In this document: positions 7,794-14,416 of the stretch, piece by piece
How the letters are laid out: each line of letters begins with the position of its first letter
Numbering within the stretch: the stretch's first letter is position 1
DNA from: Acidobacteriota bacterium
Lineage (GTDB): Bacteria > Acidobacteriota > Holophagae > Acanthopleuribacterales > Acanthopleuribacteraceae
Length of the DNA stretch: 51,046 nucleotides
Direction of reading: 5' to 3'
Assembly: GCA_030066195.1 (NCBI GenBank)
Contig: JASJCB010000079.1
Span: 1-51,046 of the forward strand
The notes under the pieces: model-generated
Told to the model about the DNA's origin: nothing
What the model saw: only the letters and a program-made list of their open reading frames with translations
Databases searched by the model: none
Position numbers and translations under genes: made by a program

Positions 7794-9542
7794 ATGACCA
7801 ACGTCACATGGCCTTCTCGTAGGTTTTCCGAGTGGGGACATGCAGATTTTCAGGTGTTGCTTGTTGAGCAACCTTCGAAGTGGAACGAACTACGCAAAAT
7901 TGATCACAAGCAACGTTTGGAGAATGGTGAAAAACCATTTGGTCCTGACCTGAGCGGACTGGAGTTGGATTGTAAGCCGGACGGTTATCAGAATATCGAC
8001 CTCAGCCATGCCGTTTGGAAATCCGGTTCCTTATCTCACTGTAATTTGACTGGAGCCAATTTAAAAGGCGCCAGGTTAGGGAGTATTGACGGAGATGGGG
8101 AAGACAACAACGGCCGGAATACTTCCTTACTGGATGTAACGGGGACTAATTTCTGTAATGCGGATCTGACCGGGGCCGATTTACGAGGCTGCTCAGGTCT
8201 AAATGCCCGTAAGCTTGCAGGAGCCAATCTCCTGGACTGTAAGCTCCCTGAGGGCTTATCCTTCTCTGAGGAGTCCATCGCCATAGATCTGGCCAAGTCG
8301 GCTAAGACACTCCAATACATTTTGATTACCACTTGCTTTCTTTGCGCCGTGAGTATGTTGAGCCTTAACGATACAGCTTTTGTAGCACAAAGCGCCAGTC
8401 TCAAGCTCCCCATTCTGGGAATTCAAGTTGGAGTCGCAGAGTTTTTCAAATTCTCTCCTATTATTATTCTTGCCCAGTTTGTCTATCTACAACTTCATCT
8501 CCAAAACCTTTGGCAAAGTCTGGCGAGCTTACCTATAATTTTCCCCGATGGTGCCCGATTAAACCACCGCATCTATCCAAGTTTGATTGTCGAAGTCTCC
8601 AGTTTCATGATCCCTAGACTAAGAAAGGGTGGTACTCTATTTTCTTTTCTCGAAAAAGCGATTGTAGTTTTCTCGGTTTGGCTGATTGCGCCACTGACGA
8701 TAATACTTTTCTATAGATTTGACTTAATTATTCGGGATAGGGCGAATCATTTGTTGTTGTTACTGATTGTAGGTGCGTTGGTGTTAACGCTGTTGATCTT
8801 TTGTACCTCTATGAAATGGCTCTTTTCCGTGGAGCACCTTTGGCAAGACAAAGAAACTCCACATATGGGCCGCGTTGCCGCCGAATCTTTTTTCCTTAAT
8901 ATGTCGTTAACATGTGTCATTATGATTCCCATCGTGTGTTTCTCTGGTTATATTTATTCCTATGACCGTGATCATTGGAGAGATTTCGATGCCAACCTCG
9001 ATGGTGCTATCTTATCGAAGCGCCCCAATTCCTGGCGGCCGGCCGACGGCTATGACACCGTGCAGGGTATTACCCGCCCAAGGATTCGATTAAACAACGC
9101 ACGGGGAGAATCGATTTTTTTAGCTGGATCAAATTTGTCAAGCGGACGTTTCGAAAAGGTGGCGTTTAAAAAAGTTGACTTCAGCCACAGCGAAATGAAT
9201 CAGGCGCACTTTTTTGACGTTGATCTTGATGATGTCAATTTTCAAAACGCTACTATGGAAGGTGCTGAGTTTATTAACGGAAAGCTTTTGAATGCTCATT
9301 TTGCTTATGCAAATATGAATAAGGTTAAAATGTTAGGAGTAAGGTTCGAAAATACAGACTTCCATGATCTCGAAGCTCTGGAGATTCGAGTTGAAGCAAA
9401 TGTAAAGGAATCACGATTTATTGACTGTTATTTTAATAATGATAAAGCTGTTTTTTCAGGAAGTAATTTTGGCAGTACAGAATTCTTGGACCTTGACATA
9501 TCGTGGGCTAAATTTGAGAAACCTTCCCAAGCTGTACCTTAA
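7794..9542 (+). CDS. membrane protein flanked by pentapeptide-repeat blocks
   Basis: A 582-residue protein. Residues about 60-150 are pentapeptide repeats (A(N/D)LxG pattern: CNLTGANLKGARL, CNADLTGADLRGC). About four to five hydrophobic segments follow between residues 165 and 385. A second, more divergent pentapeptide block runs from about 435 to the end (FEKVAFKKVDFSHSEMN and onward). Pentapeptide repeats form a right-handed quadrilateral helix; the role of membrane-linked versions is generally unknown. ATG 7794 follows TTGAGGAAAA. The protein stops within the second block, while repeats continue in another frame from about 9519, so the 3' end is probably frameshifted. Confidence 0.75.
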   Translation: MTNVTWPSRRFSEWGHADFQVLLVEQPSKWNELRKIDHKQRLENGEKPFGPDLSGLELDCKPDGYQNIDLSHAVWKSGSLSHCNLTGANLKGARLGSIDGDGEDNNGRNTSLLDVTGTNFCNADLTGADLRGCSGLNARKLAGANLLDCKLPEGLSFSEESIAIDLAKSAKTLQYILITTCFLCAVSMLSLNDTAFVAQSASLKLPILGIQVGVAEFFKFSPIIILAQFVYLQLHLQNLWQSLASLPIIFPDGARLNHRIYPSLIVEVSSFMIPRLRKGGTLFSFLEKAIVVFSVWLIAPLTIILFYRFDLIIRDRANHLLLLLIVGALVLTLLIFCTSMKWLFSVEHLWQDKETPHMGRVAAESFFLNMSLTCVIMIPIVCFSGYIYSYDRDHWRDFDANLDGAILSKRPNSWRPADGYDTVQGITRPRIRLNNARGESIFLAGSNLSSGRFEKVAFKKVDFSHSEMNQAHFFDVDLDDVNFQNATMEGAEFINGKLLNAHFAYANMNKVKMLGVRFENTDFHDLEALEIRVEANVKESRFIDCYFNNDKAVFSGSNFGSTEFLDLDISWAKFEKPSQAVP

Positions 9543-9547
9543 GAAAG

Positions 9548-9796
9548 GTGATAGCCAAAAATACAAATTTTTATATTGCTGACTTTAGAAATACTATTCT
9601 TGAGGACGTTGACTTTTCGGGAGCACTATTAGTAGGTACCCAGTTCCAAGGAGTTGATCTATCAAAATGCAAAGGGTTGGTTCCAAATCAACTCAAGGAT
9701 GCCTGCCTGGATGAGAAGACCATTCTACCCGAGAAATTACTACCCGAAAGAGACGAGATATTAGCTGTATCTACCAAAAACTGCCTCAGTAGATAA
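9548..9796 (+). pseudogene. detached C-terminal end of the pentapeptide-repeat protein
   Basis: In the frame two bases off the upstream gene, pentapeptide repeats continue (NFYIADFRNTILEDVDFSGA, then VDLSKCKGL) and end at 9796. The frame is open from the stop at 9515. GTG 9548 is possible as a start, but AAAG upstream is a poor site and the repeat begins before it. A base lost or gained between about 9519 and 9545 explains the break. The final residues (CLDEKTILPEKLLPERDEI) look like a normal cap for such proteins. Confidence 0.6.
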
Positions 9797-9944
9797 TACA
9801 GCCCGACAGCACCTGTGCTGCTGCAAGGTCAGTGTAGTCTGATTGTGGAATTTAGAGTGTGGTCCAAGGCTCAAGGTTTCAATCTTGCTTCTGTCGTCGT
9901 AAGATGAGCGGGACTTGCCGAGACGGCGGAAAGGGAGGCAGCGC

Positions 9945-11084
9945 ATGCGTGAGCGTTATATCGGCCTGATGTCGGGTACATCCATGGACGGCATCGACCT
10001 GGCTTCGATTCTCATCGATGAGACCGATGCAATGGAGGTGGAGGCCCATTTCAGCGCGCCCTTCTCCGCCGAGGTTCGCGCGGAATTATTGGACTTGATC
10101 GCGCGCCCGCAAATTGCTCCCGGCCGGGTGATTGCCACCGCGACGGCCCTGGGTGAACTGTACGCGGAGGTCATCAACCAGTTCCTGGCCGAACACGGAA
10201 TCGACCGCGCCGATGTTCGCGCAATCGGCAAGCACGGCATCACCTGGTATCACCTGCCGGACGGCGAAACCGCGCTGGGCAGGCACTGCGCGGGCACCTG
10301 CCAGATTGGCGACCCCTTCGTGACCGCGGCGCACACGGGCATTCCGGTGATTAGCGATTTCCGCCGGGCCGATATGGCGCTGGGCGGCCAGGGCGCGCCG
10401 TTGGCTGCCTATTTCGATCGGTTCCTGTTCGCCCATGCCGAGGAACGACGCATTATGCTGAACCTGGGTGGTATCGCCAACTTCACCCTGCTGGACCCGG
10501 GCGGTCCCATGACGGCCTTCGATACCGGCCCCGCCAATATGATCATCGACAGCATCATGAGCCGACATCCCACCGAACCGACGGCCTATGATGCGGGCGG
10601 TCGCACGGCCGCACGCGGCAAAGTGGATCGGCAGTTGCTGGACGACTGTCTGAAACACCCTTATTTTCAAAGAAAGCCGCCCAAGACAACCGGCCGCGAG
10701 GACTTCGGCGAGCACTACACGCAACGATTCCTTCAAAGCGGCCTTTCCTTCGACGACATGGTCGCCACCGCAACGGCATTGACCGTAGAGACAGTTACCG
10801 ACGCCGTGGTGGAAACCCTGAACGGAGAATTCCGCACCGGCGATACGGTCATCGTATCGGGTGGCGGCGTTCACAACCAAACCATCATGAAAGCCCTGGC
10901 TGAAAACCTGCCGAGGGTCCGCGTCGCTCCCATGAACGCCTACGGCCTGGACCCGGACGCCAAGGAAGCCGTCTTGACAGCGCTCCTGGCCAGAGCCTAT
11001 GTGCATCGCCTACCGGGCAATGTGCCGGAGGTCACCGGGGCAAGCGGGCAGGCCATCCTGGGATCGGAAGCCAGGGTGATCTAA
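9945..11084 (+). CDS. anmK: anhydro-N-acetylmuramic acid kinase
   Basis: A 379-residue kinase of the AnmK family. It phosphorylates and opens 1,6-anhydro-MurNAc to MurNAc-6-phosphate in cell-wall recycling in the cytoplasm. The signature GLMSGTSMDGIDLA is at residues 7-20, with NLGGIANFTLL and FDTGPANMIID in the middle and SGGGVHN near the C-terminus. The length is typical (about 370-390). The frame is open 30 bases upstream, but ATG 9945 follows AAGGGAGG. No murQ or amidase gene is adjacent; a PBP4-type peptidase lies 24 kb away. Confidence 0.95.
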   Translation: MRERYIGLMSGTSMDGIDLASILIDETDAMEVEAHFSAPFSAEVRAELLDLIARPQIAPGRVIATATALGELYAEVINQFLAEHGIDRADVRAIGKHGITWYHLPDGETALGRHCAGTCQIGDPFVTAAHTGIPVISDFRRADMALGGQGAPLAAYFDRFLFAHAEERRIMLNLGGIANFTLLDPGGPMTAFDTGPANMIIDSIMSRHPTEPTAYDAGGRTAARGKVDRQLLDDCLKHPYFQRKPPKTTGREDFGEHYTQRFLQSGLSFDDMVATATALTVETVTDAVVETLNGEFRTGDTVIVSGGGVHNQTIMKALAENLPRVRVAPMNAYGLDPDAKEAVLTALLARAYVHRLPGNVPEVTGASGQAILGSEARVI

Positions 11085-11256
11085 CCCGAGAATTAACCAC
11101 CTCAGGCCCGACAGTTGGCGCCGGCATATATTTCCTCAGACAGACTCTCATTCATTGGGATCGCCCTGTTAAAGCAAACGGATTGCATGGATTCCGAAAG
11201 TTTGGGGGTATAATGGCCGGCGATGCATTAAGTTATCTACTCGTTCGGAGGTTTCC

Positions 11257-11589
11257 ATGTCCATCATCCTTCATATGTTGTCGCTGGCCCTGGTGGTTCT
11301 GGGGGTTTCCAAGCTGTTGCCCGGAATCAAGGTGCAGAACTACGGCACCGCTATCGGGGTTGCCGTGATTTATAGCCTGCTCAACTTTCTGTTCTACAAG
11401 ATTCTGGGTTGGTTGGCGTTGCCGTTTATCGTGATCACCTTCGGTCTGCTGATCCTGGTGCTCAACACCTTCCTGCTGTGGGTGACCGACAAGGTGTTGG
11501 ACGATTTCGAAATAGACAGCCTTCAGATTACTTTCGTGGCGGCCGTGTTGATCACCCTGGCCAACAGCATTTTGCGGATTATTTTCTGA
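11257..11589 (+). CDS. phage-holin-family / YvlD-like membrane protein
   Basis: A 110-residue, very hydrophobic protein with four predicted membrane helices, of the widespread family named after mycobacteriophage D29 holin 4 and Bacillus YvlD. Typical features are GIKVQNYGTAIGVAVIYSLLN and FLLWVTDKVLDDFEI. Despite the name, chromosomal members are not shown to be holins; a role in envelope stress is known for some. TATAAT at 11209-11214 may be its -10 box, with TTGCAT upstream at a rather long 20-base spacing. CGGAGG lies before ATG 11257. Confidence 0.85.
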   Translation: MSIILHMLSLALVVLGVSKLLPGIKVQNYGTAIGVAVIYSLLNFLFYKILGWLALPFIVITFGLLILVLNTFLLWVTDKVLDDFEIDSLQITFVAAVLITLANSILRIIF

Positions 11590-11603
11590 TTCGTTCAAGC
11601 GTC

Positions 11604-12011
11604 CTAAAATTCAGCGAAAACCTTTGCCATGGACTCGCCGTGTACCGACAGGTCCCAGGTGCAAACATATCCGAACGGGGTTTGTTGCACGCTGTAACCC
11701 GTGTTGCGCAGGCGTTCGCCCAGGCCCTGGAGGAAGGCGCCGGCAAATTCCGCCGGCGCCGTACTCGTGGAAAGGTGGGAAAACGAATGCAGCACCACGT
11801 CCTTCAGGCCGCGTTTCCCGGCCAGCCATTTGATATACTTGACCACCTTGGTTTCCAGTTTGGGCTTATCGGGGTCGGCTTCCTCCGCGTGAAGAAATAC
11901 AACCAATGCCTCTTCTGCCGATTCATCAACGTCCAGGTCAGGGGCCTCCGGCAGGGTTTTCTGAAAAGACCGCCAGGCGAAGGCTTTGGCTTGAAATAAT
12001 AACAGTTTCAT
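11604..12011 (-). CDS. free-standing threonyl-tRNA synthetase editing domain protein
   Basis: A 135-residue protein resembling the archaeal-type ThrRS editing domain (tRNA-Thr_ED). It starts MKLLLFQAKAFAW and contains KDVVLHSFSHLSTSTAPAEFA and a late GYSVQQTPFGYVCTW strand. These match the core of that D-aminoacyl-tRNA-deacylase-like fold. In archaea the domain removes serine from Ser-tRNA-Thr. In bacteria, stand-alone copies are of uncertain role. Its start overlaps the stop of the FlhB-like gene by ATGA, so it is translated from the same message. No synthetase gene is nearby. Confidence 0.8.
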   Translation of the reverse strand: MKLLLFQAKAFAWRSFQKTLPEAPDLDVDESAEEALVVFLHAEEADPDKPKLETKVVKYIKWLAGKRGLKDVVLHSFSHLSTSTAPAEFAGAFLQGLGERLRNTGYSVQQTPFGYVCTWDLSVHGESMAKVFAEF

Positions 12012-12304
12012 TTTTCTCCGCTTGATGTACCGTCGATTTCGCGGCCCATGGTCTCGTAGGCAAAGACCAGGATCTCGGCGACCATCACGAATAATTCCTC
12101 GGGGATGTCCTGCATATAATCCAAGCGCAGTAGAGAGTCCACCAGGCCGGTATCCTTTTTGACCGGGATGCCCTCCTCACGGGCGATACGCAGGATTTCT
12201 TCGGCAATAATTCCTTCGCCGCGAGCCACGACATGGGGACGCTCGTCCTCTCCGTGCCGATAACGCAGGCCAACGGCCTTTTTGGGTTTGTAGCTTTCCT
12301 GCAT
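12008..12304 (-). CDS. FlhB C-terminal-domain-like protein (YlqH type)
   Basis: A 98-residue protein matching only the cytoplasmic domain of the flagellar export switch FlhB. It has KKAVGLRY, PHVVARGEGIIAEEILRIA, EEGIPVKKD, LLRLDYMQDIPEELF and VAEILVF. The membrane part and the NPTH autocleavage motif are absent. Similar orphan domains (B. subtilis YlqH, Salmonella FlhX-like) are known, and some can complement FlhB fragments. ATG 12304 is chosen; the longer frame overlaps the upstream gene and loses similarity. It is placed between a small protein and the ThrRS-editing protein, overlapping the latter by 4 bases. Confidence 0.8.
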   Translation of the reverse strand: MQESYKPKKAVGLRYRHGEDERPHVVARGEGIIAEEILRIAREEGIPVKKDTGLVDSLLRLDYMQDIPEELFVMVAEILVFAYETMGREIDGTSSGEK

Positions 12305-12354
12305 GACCACCTGGTCCCCAAGCAGATTCGACGCTCCTTTAAGTATGGACCAGT

Positions 12355-12606
12355 TCAGGCTTCCAGGTCCAGTCCCGAGGTAGGCGGACTGTCTTGCGGG
12401 GTCGGCGTTTCTTCCAGTTTGAAGATGACCATGGAGCCGTCCGGCGGTACATAAAGGCGTCCGGTCAACCAGTCGCCGGGATTGAGAGGGACCTCGGTCC
12501 GCGCCGGAAACCGCACCCATTGGCCGTCGGCATACACGCCCAGGGTGGCGACACCGCCCTCCACCTTCAAAATGCGGGCGCGTACCCGCTGCCCGTCGGT
12601 CATCAT
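12355..12606 (-). CDS. small hypothetical protein in the FlhB-like operon
   Basis: An 83-residue protein (or 82 from the second ATG). It is predicted to be mostly beta: VRARILKVEGGVATLGV, then WVRFPARTEVPLNPGDWLTGRLYV and a proline-rich tail. This reads like a small beta-barrel, or the short beta-rich segment found in FliK/YlqG-type proteins that commonly precede FlhB-like genes, but I cannot assign it firmly. Its start overlaps the stop of the receiver gene (ATGA at 12603-12606). The link to flagellar hook-length control is inference from context only. Confidence 0.6.
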   Translation of the reverse strand: MMTDGQRVRARILKVEGGVATLGVYADGQWVRFPARTEVPLNPGDWLTGRLYVPPDGSMVIFKLEETPTPQDSPPTSGLDLEA

Positions 12607-12983
12607 TTCTGTTGCTCCTCGTTCCGCGCTCGGATCAAAGCGTCGATACGCGCCACCAAATCGACCAGAGAATAGGGCTTGACCACGATTTCGATCGGTC
12701 GGAAACGCAACAGTCTGGCCAGGTTCTGTTCGGTCGGCTTGCGGGTGAGGATGACGGCGGGCACGAAATTGAAGGATTCGCGCAGGGCTAACAACATGCG
12801 CAACGTGTCTTCTGCCTGTTCGTCGAAAGACACCAGCAGCGCCTGGAAGATCTGGGTCTTCATCTTCATCAGGGCGGACTCGACGGTCTTGACCGCGGTC
12901 ACCTGGAAACCCTGCGGCGATAACTCGTCGTCCATTTGGACCCGGGAATAAAATCCGGGATCGATAATCAGTAATCGCTTCAT
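12603..12983 (-). CDS. atypical response-regulator receiver protein
   Basis: A 126-residue stand-alone receiver fold starting MKRLLIIDPGFYSRVQ and ending with VVKPYSLVDLVARIDALI. The conserved lysine-proline is present in VVKPYS. The first acidic pair is reduced to one aspartate (IIDPG). At the end of beta-3, where LLLD is expected, the sequence is ALLVSFDEQ, so serine occupies the likely phospho-acceptor position. It is probably not phosphorylated in the usual way. First gene of the minus-strand block, 95 bases after the flagellin terminator, and overlaps the next gene. Confidence 0.75.
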   Translation of the reverse strand: MKRLLIIDPGFYSRVQMDDELSPQGFQVTAVKTVESALMKMKTQIFQALLVSFDEQAEDTLRMLLALRESFNFVPAVILTRKPTEQNLARLLRFRPIEIVVKPYSLVDLVARIDALIRARNEEQQK

Positions 12984-13079
12984 GAAGGTTTCCCCTGAAC
13001 GCCCGGTAACTCACTGCAAAACCGCCCGTATCGGTCGGGGGGAATTGCAATGTCAAGACCATTGTAAACCGCGCGTTGC

Positions 13080-13120
13080 AAAAAAGTCACGTCGCCGGGG
13101 CCGGGAACCCCGGCGACGTG
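13080..13120 (-). terminator. Rho-independent terminator of the flagellin gene
   Basis: CACGTCGCCGGGG at 13088-13100 pairs perfectly over 13 bp with 13108-13120 around a 7-base loop. On the minus strand the stem is followed closely by a run of six T (plus-strand A at 13080-13085). It lies 36 bases beyond the flagellin stop and separates flagellin from the receiver/FlhB-like block. Confidence 0.85.
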
Positions 13121-13155
13121 ATGGGAGAGGTAACAAAAAGCGTGTTAAGTTGGAT

Positions 13156-13962
13156 CTAGCCCTGTAGCAGGCTGAGTACCGACTGGGTGGACTGGTTCGC
13201 CTGGGCCAGCGCGGAAACACCCGTCTGGTTGAGGATCTGGAACTTGGTCAGGTTGACGACCTCATCGGCCACGTCCGCATCGCGAATCTGGCTCTCCGCC
13301 GCCTGAATATTTTCCACCGAGATGCCCAGGCTGTTGATGGTGGTGTTCAGTCGTTGGCTCTTAGCGCCCAGGTTGCCGCGGTTGGCGGAAATCTGCTCGA
13401 TGGCCGTGGTCACCTGGGTCAGAGCCACACTGGCGGCGTTGGATGTGAGCAGGTTGCCGGAGACACTCAGCGATTCCGAACTGATGCCCACCGTGGTGAT
13501 GTTGATGACCTCGGTGGTGGTCTCGCCGACCCGGGTCGAGAAGGTGAAGCTATAGACCTGTTGGCCGTCGAACTTGGTGTCTGAATGCAGCGAGTTCAGG
13601 GCCTGTTTAATCTCTTGGAATTCCTGGTCCAGCGCGGTTCGACCCGCGGTGGACGTGGTGCCCGAGGCGGCCTGCTCGGCAAGTTCGGCGGCCCGGGTCA
13701 GAATATTGACGGCCTCTTCCATCGTGCCTTCCGCGATGGCGATTCGGCCGTTGGCGTCGTTGGCGTTGCGCCGCGCCTGGTTCAACACGCGAATGTCGGC
13801 GCGCAGGTTACTGGAAATTTGCAGGCCCGCCGCGTCATCCGCCGCATCGTTGATCCTCTCCCCGGTCGACAGGCGGTTAATGGTTCGGTTCAAACCGATC
13901 TCCGATAAACGGAGGTTCCGCGTTGCCTTTAGAGAGGCAATATTATTGAGAATGGAAGCCAT
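13156..13962 (-). CDS. fliC: flagellin
   Basis: Filament subunit exported by the flagellar type III system, 268 residues. The conserved N-terminal D0/D1 helices (IASLKATRNL, INRLSTGERINDAADDAAGLQIS) and the C-terminal D1/D0 helices (TTINSLGISVENIQAAESQIRDADVA, ALAQANQSTQSVLSLLQG) are complete. The middle region is only about 60 residues, so surface domains D2/D3 are missing and the filament should be thin and simple. AAGGAGGAGATC precedes ATG 13962. A sigma-54 promoter lies about 190 bases upstream and a strong terminator follows. No other structural flagellar gene is adjacent. Confidence 0.96.
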   Translation of the reverse strand: MASILNNIASLKATRNLRLSEIGLNRTINRLSTGERINDAADDAAGLQISSNLRADIRVLNQARRNANDANGRIAIAEGTMEEAVNILTRAAELAEQAASGTTSTAGRTALDQEFQEIKQALNSLHSDTKFDGQQVYSFTFSTRVGETTTEVINITTVGISSESLSVSGNLLTSNAASVALTQVTTAIEQISANRGNLGAKSQRLNTTINSLGISVENIQAAESQIRDADVADEVVNLTKFQILNQTGVSALAQANQSTQSVLSLLQG

Positions 13963-14140
13963 GATCTCCTCCTTGTTCTCGATTTCGCGCGCATAGATTC
14001 CCTATCCGCCTCGATCGAGTCGGCTGATCACATCCGTGTCATCTGCCCGCGACCGGCCCGCCGATCCGTTGCTTGGAGACCGGCTCCCGGTTACCGTGAA
14101 GTGCCGCAAGCATCTTCATTTCACAGCGTTCTGCTGTCAG
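13963..14140 (-). other. long flagellin mRNA leader
   Basis: If the sigma-54 site is used, about 180 bases are transcribed before the flagellin start. Besides the strong ribosome site, the leader contains GGA-bearing segments, including ACAAGGAGGA at the ribosome site. That resembles a CsrA target, as known in the Bacillus hag leader. No csrA is seen here, so this is only a possibility. Confidence 0.35.
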
Positions 14141-14151
14141 CGCTCCTACAG

Positions 14152-14167
14152 AGCAATGGATGTGCCA
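14152..14167 (-). promoter_or_regulatory. sigma-54 promoter of flagellin
   Basis: Read on the minus strand, bases 14167-14152 give TGGCACATCCATTGCT. This fits TGGCAC-R-N4-TTGCW at every defined position, with correct GG-N10-GC spacing. Transcription would start near 14140, leaving a leader of about 180 bases before flagellin. An RpoN activator (FlrC/FleQ/NtrC-like) is implied but is not in the window. Confidence 0.85.
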
Positions 14168-14349
14168 AAATCACAAAATGCTTGTTTATTTGATCTTAGC
14201 TTGGGTTTGGCAAATTCTTCCTGGATTTATTCTAAAGTTATGCGCAAGATTTGCCGAGTGCAGACCGGCAAAACATGCACTGTCGGCCCGTCGCATAGAC
14301 CATTTACCCGGAAGCATTTGCACATCAAGGTGAAGATTATACTTGTCAG

Positions 14350-14378
14350 TTGATGGTCGGAGAGCCTAAGGTTATAAT
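14350..14378 (+). promoter_or_regulatory. sigma-70 promoter of the GMC oxidoreductase gene
   Basis: TTGATG at 14350-14355 and a perfect TATAAT at 14373-14378 are 17 bases apart. The start would be near 14385, giving a leader of about 32 bases before GTG 14417. Confidence 0.7.
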
Positions 14379-14416
14379 GTTGAATGTGGGTTCATTCATC
14401 GACCACGGAGGACACA

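Noticed and set aside
10086..11006. 306-codon minus-strand ORF
   Set aside because: Antisense to anmK, which carries all family signatures.
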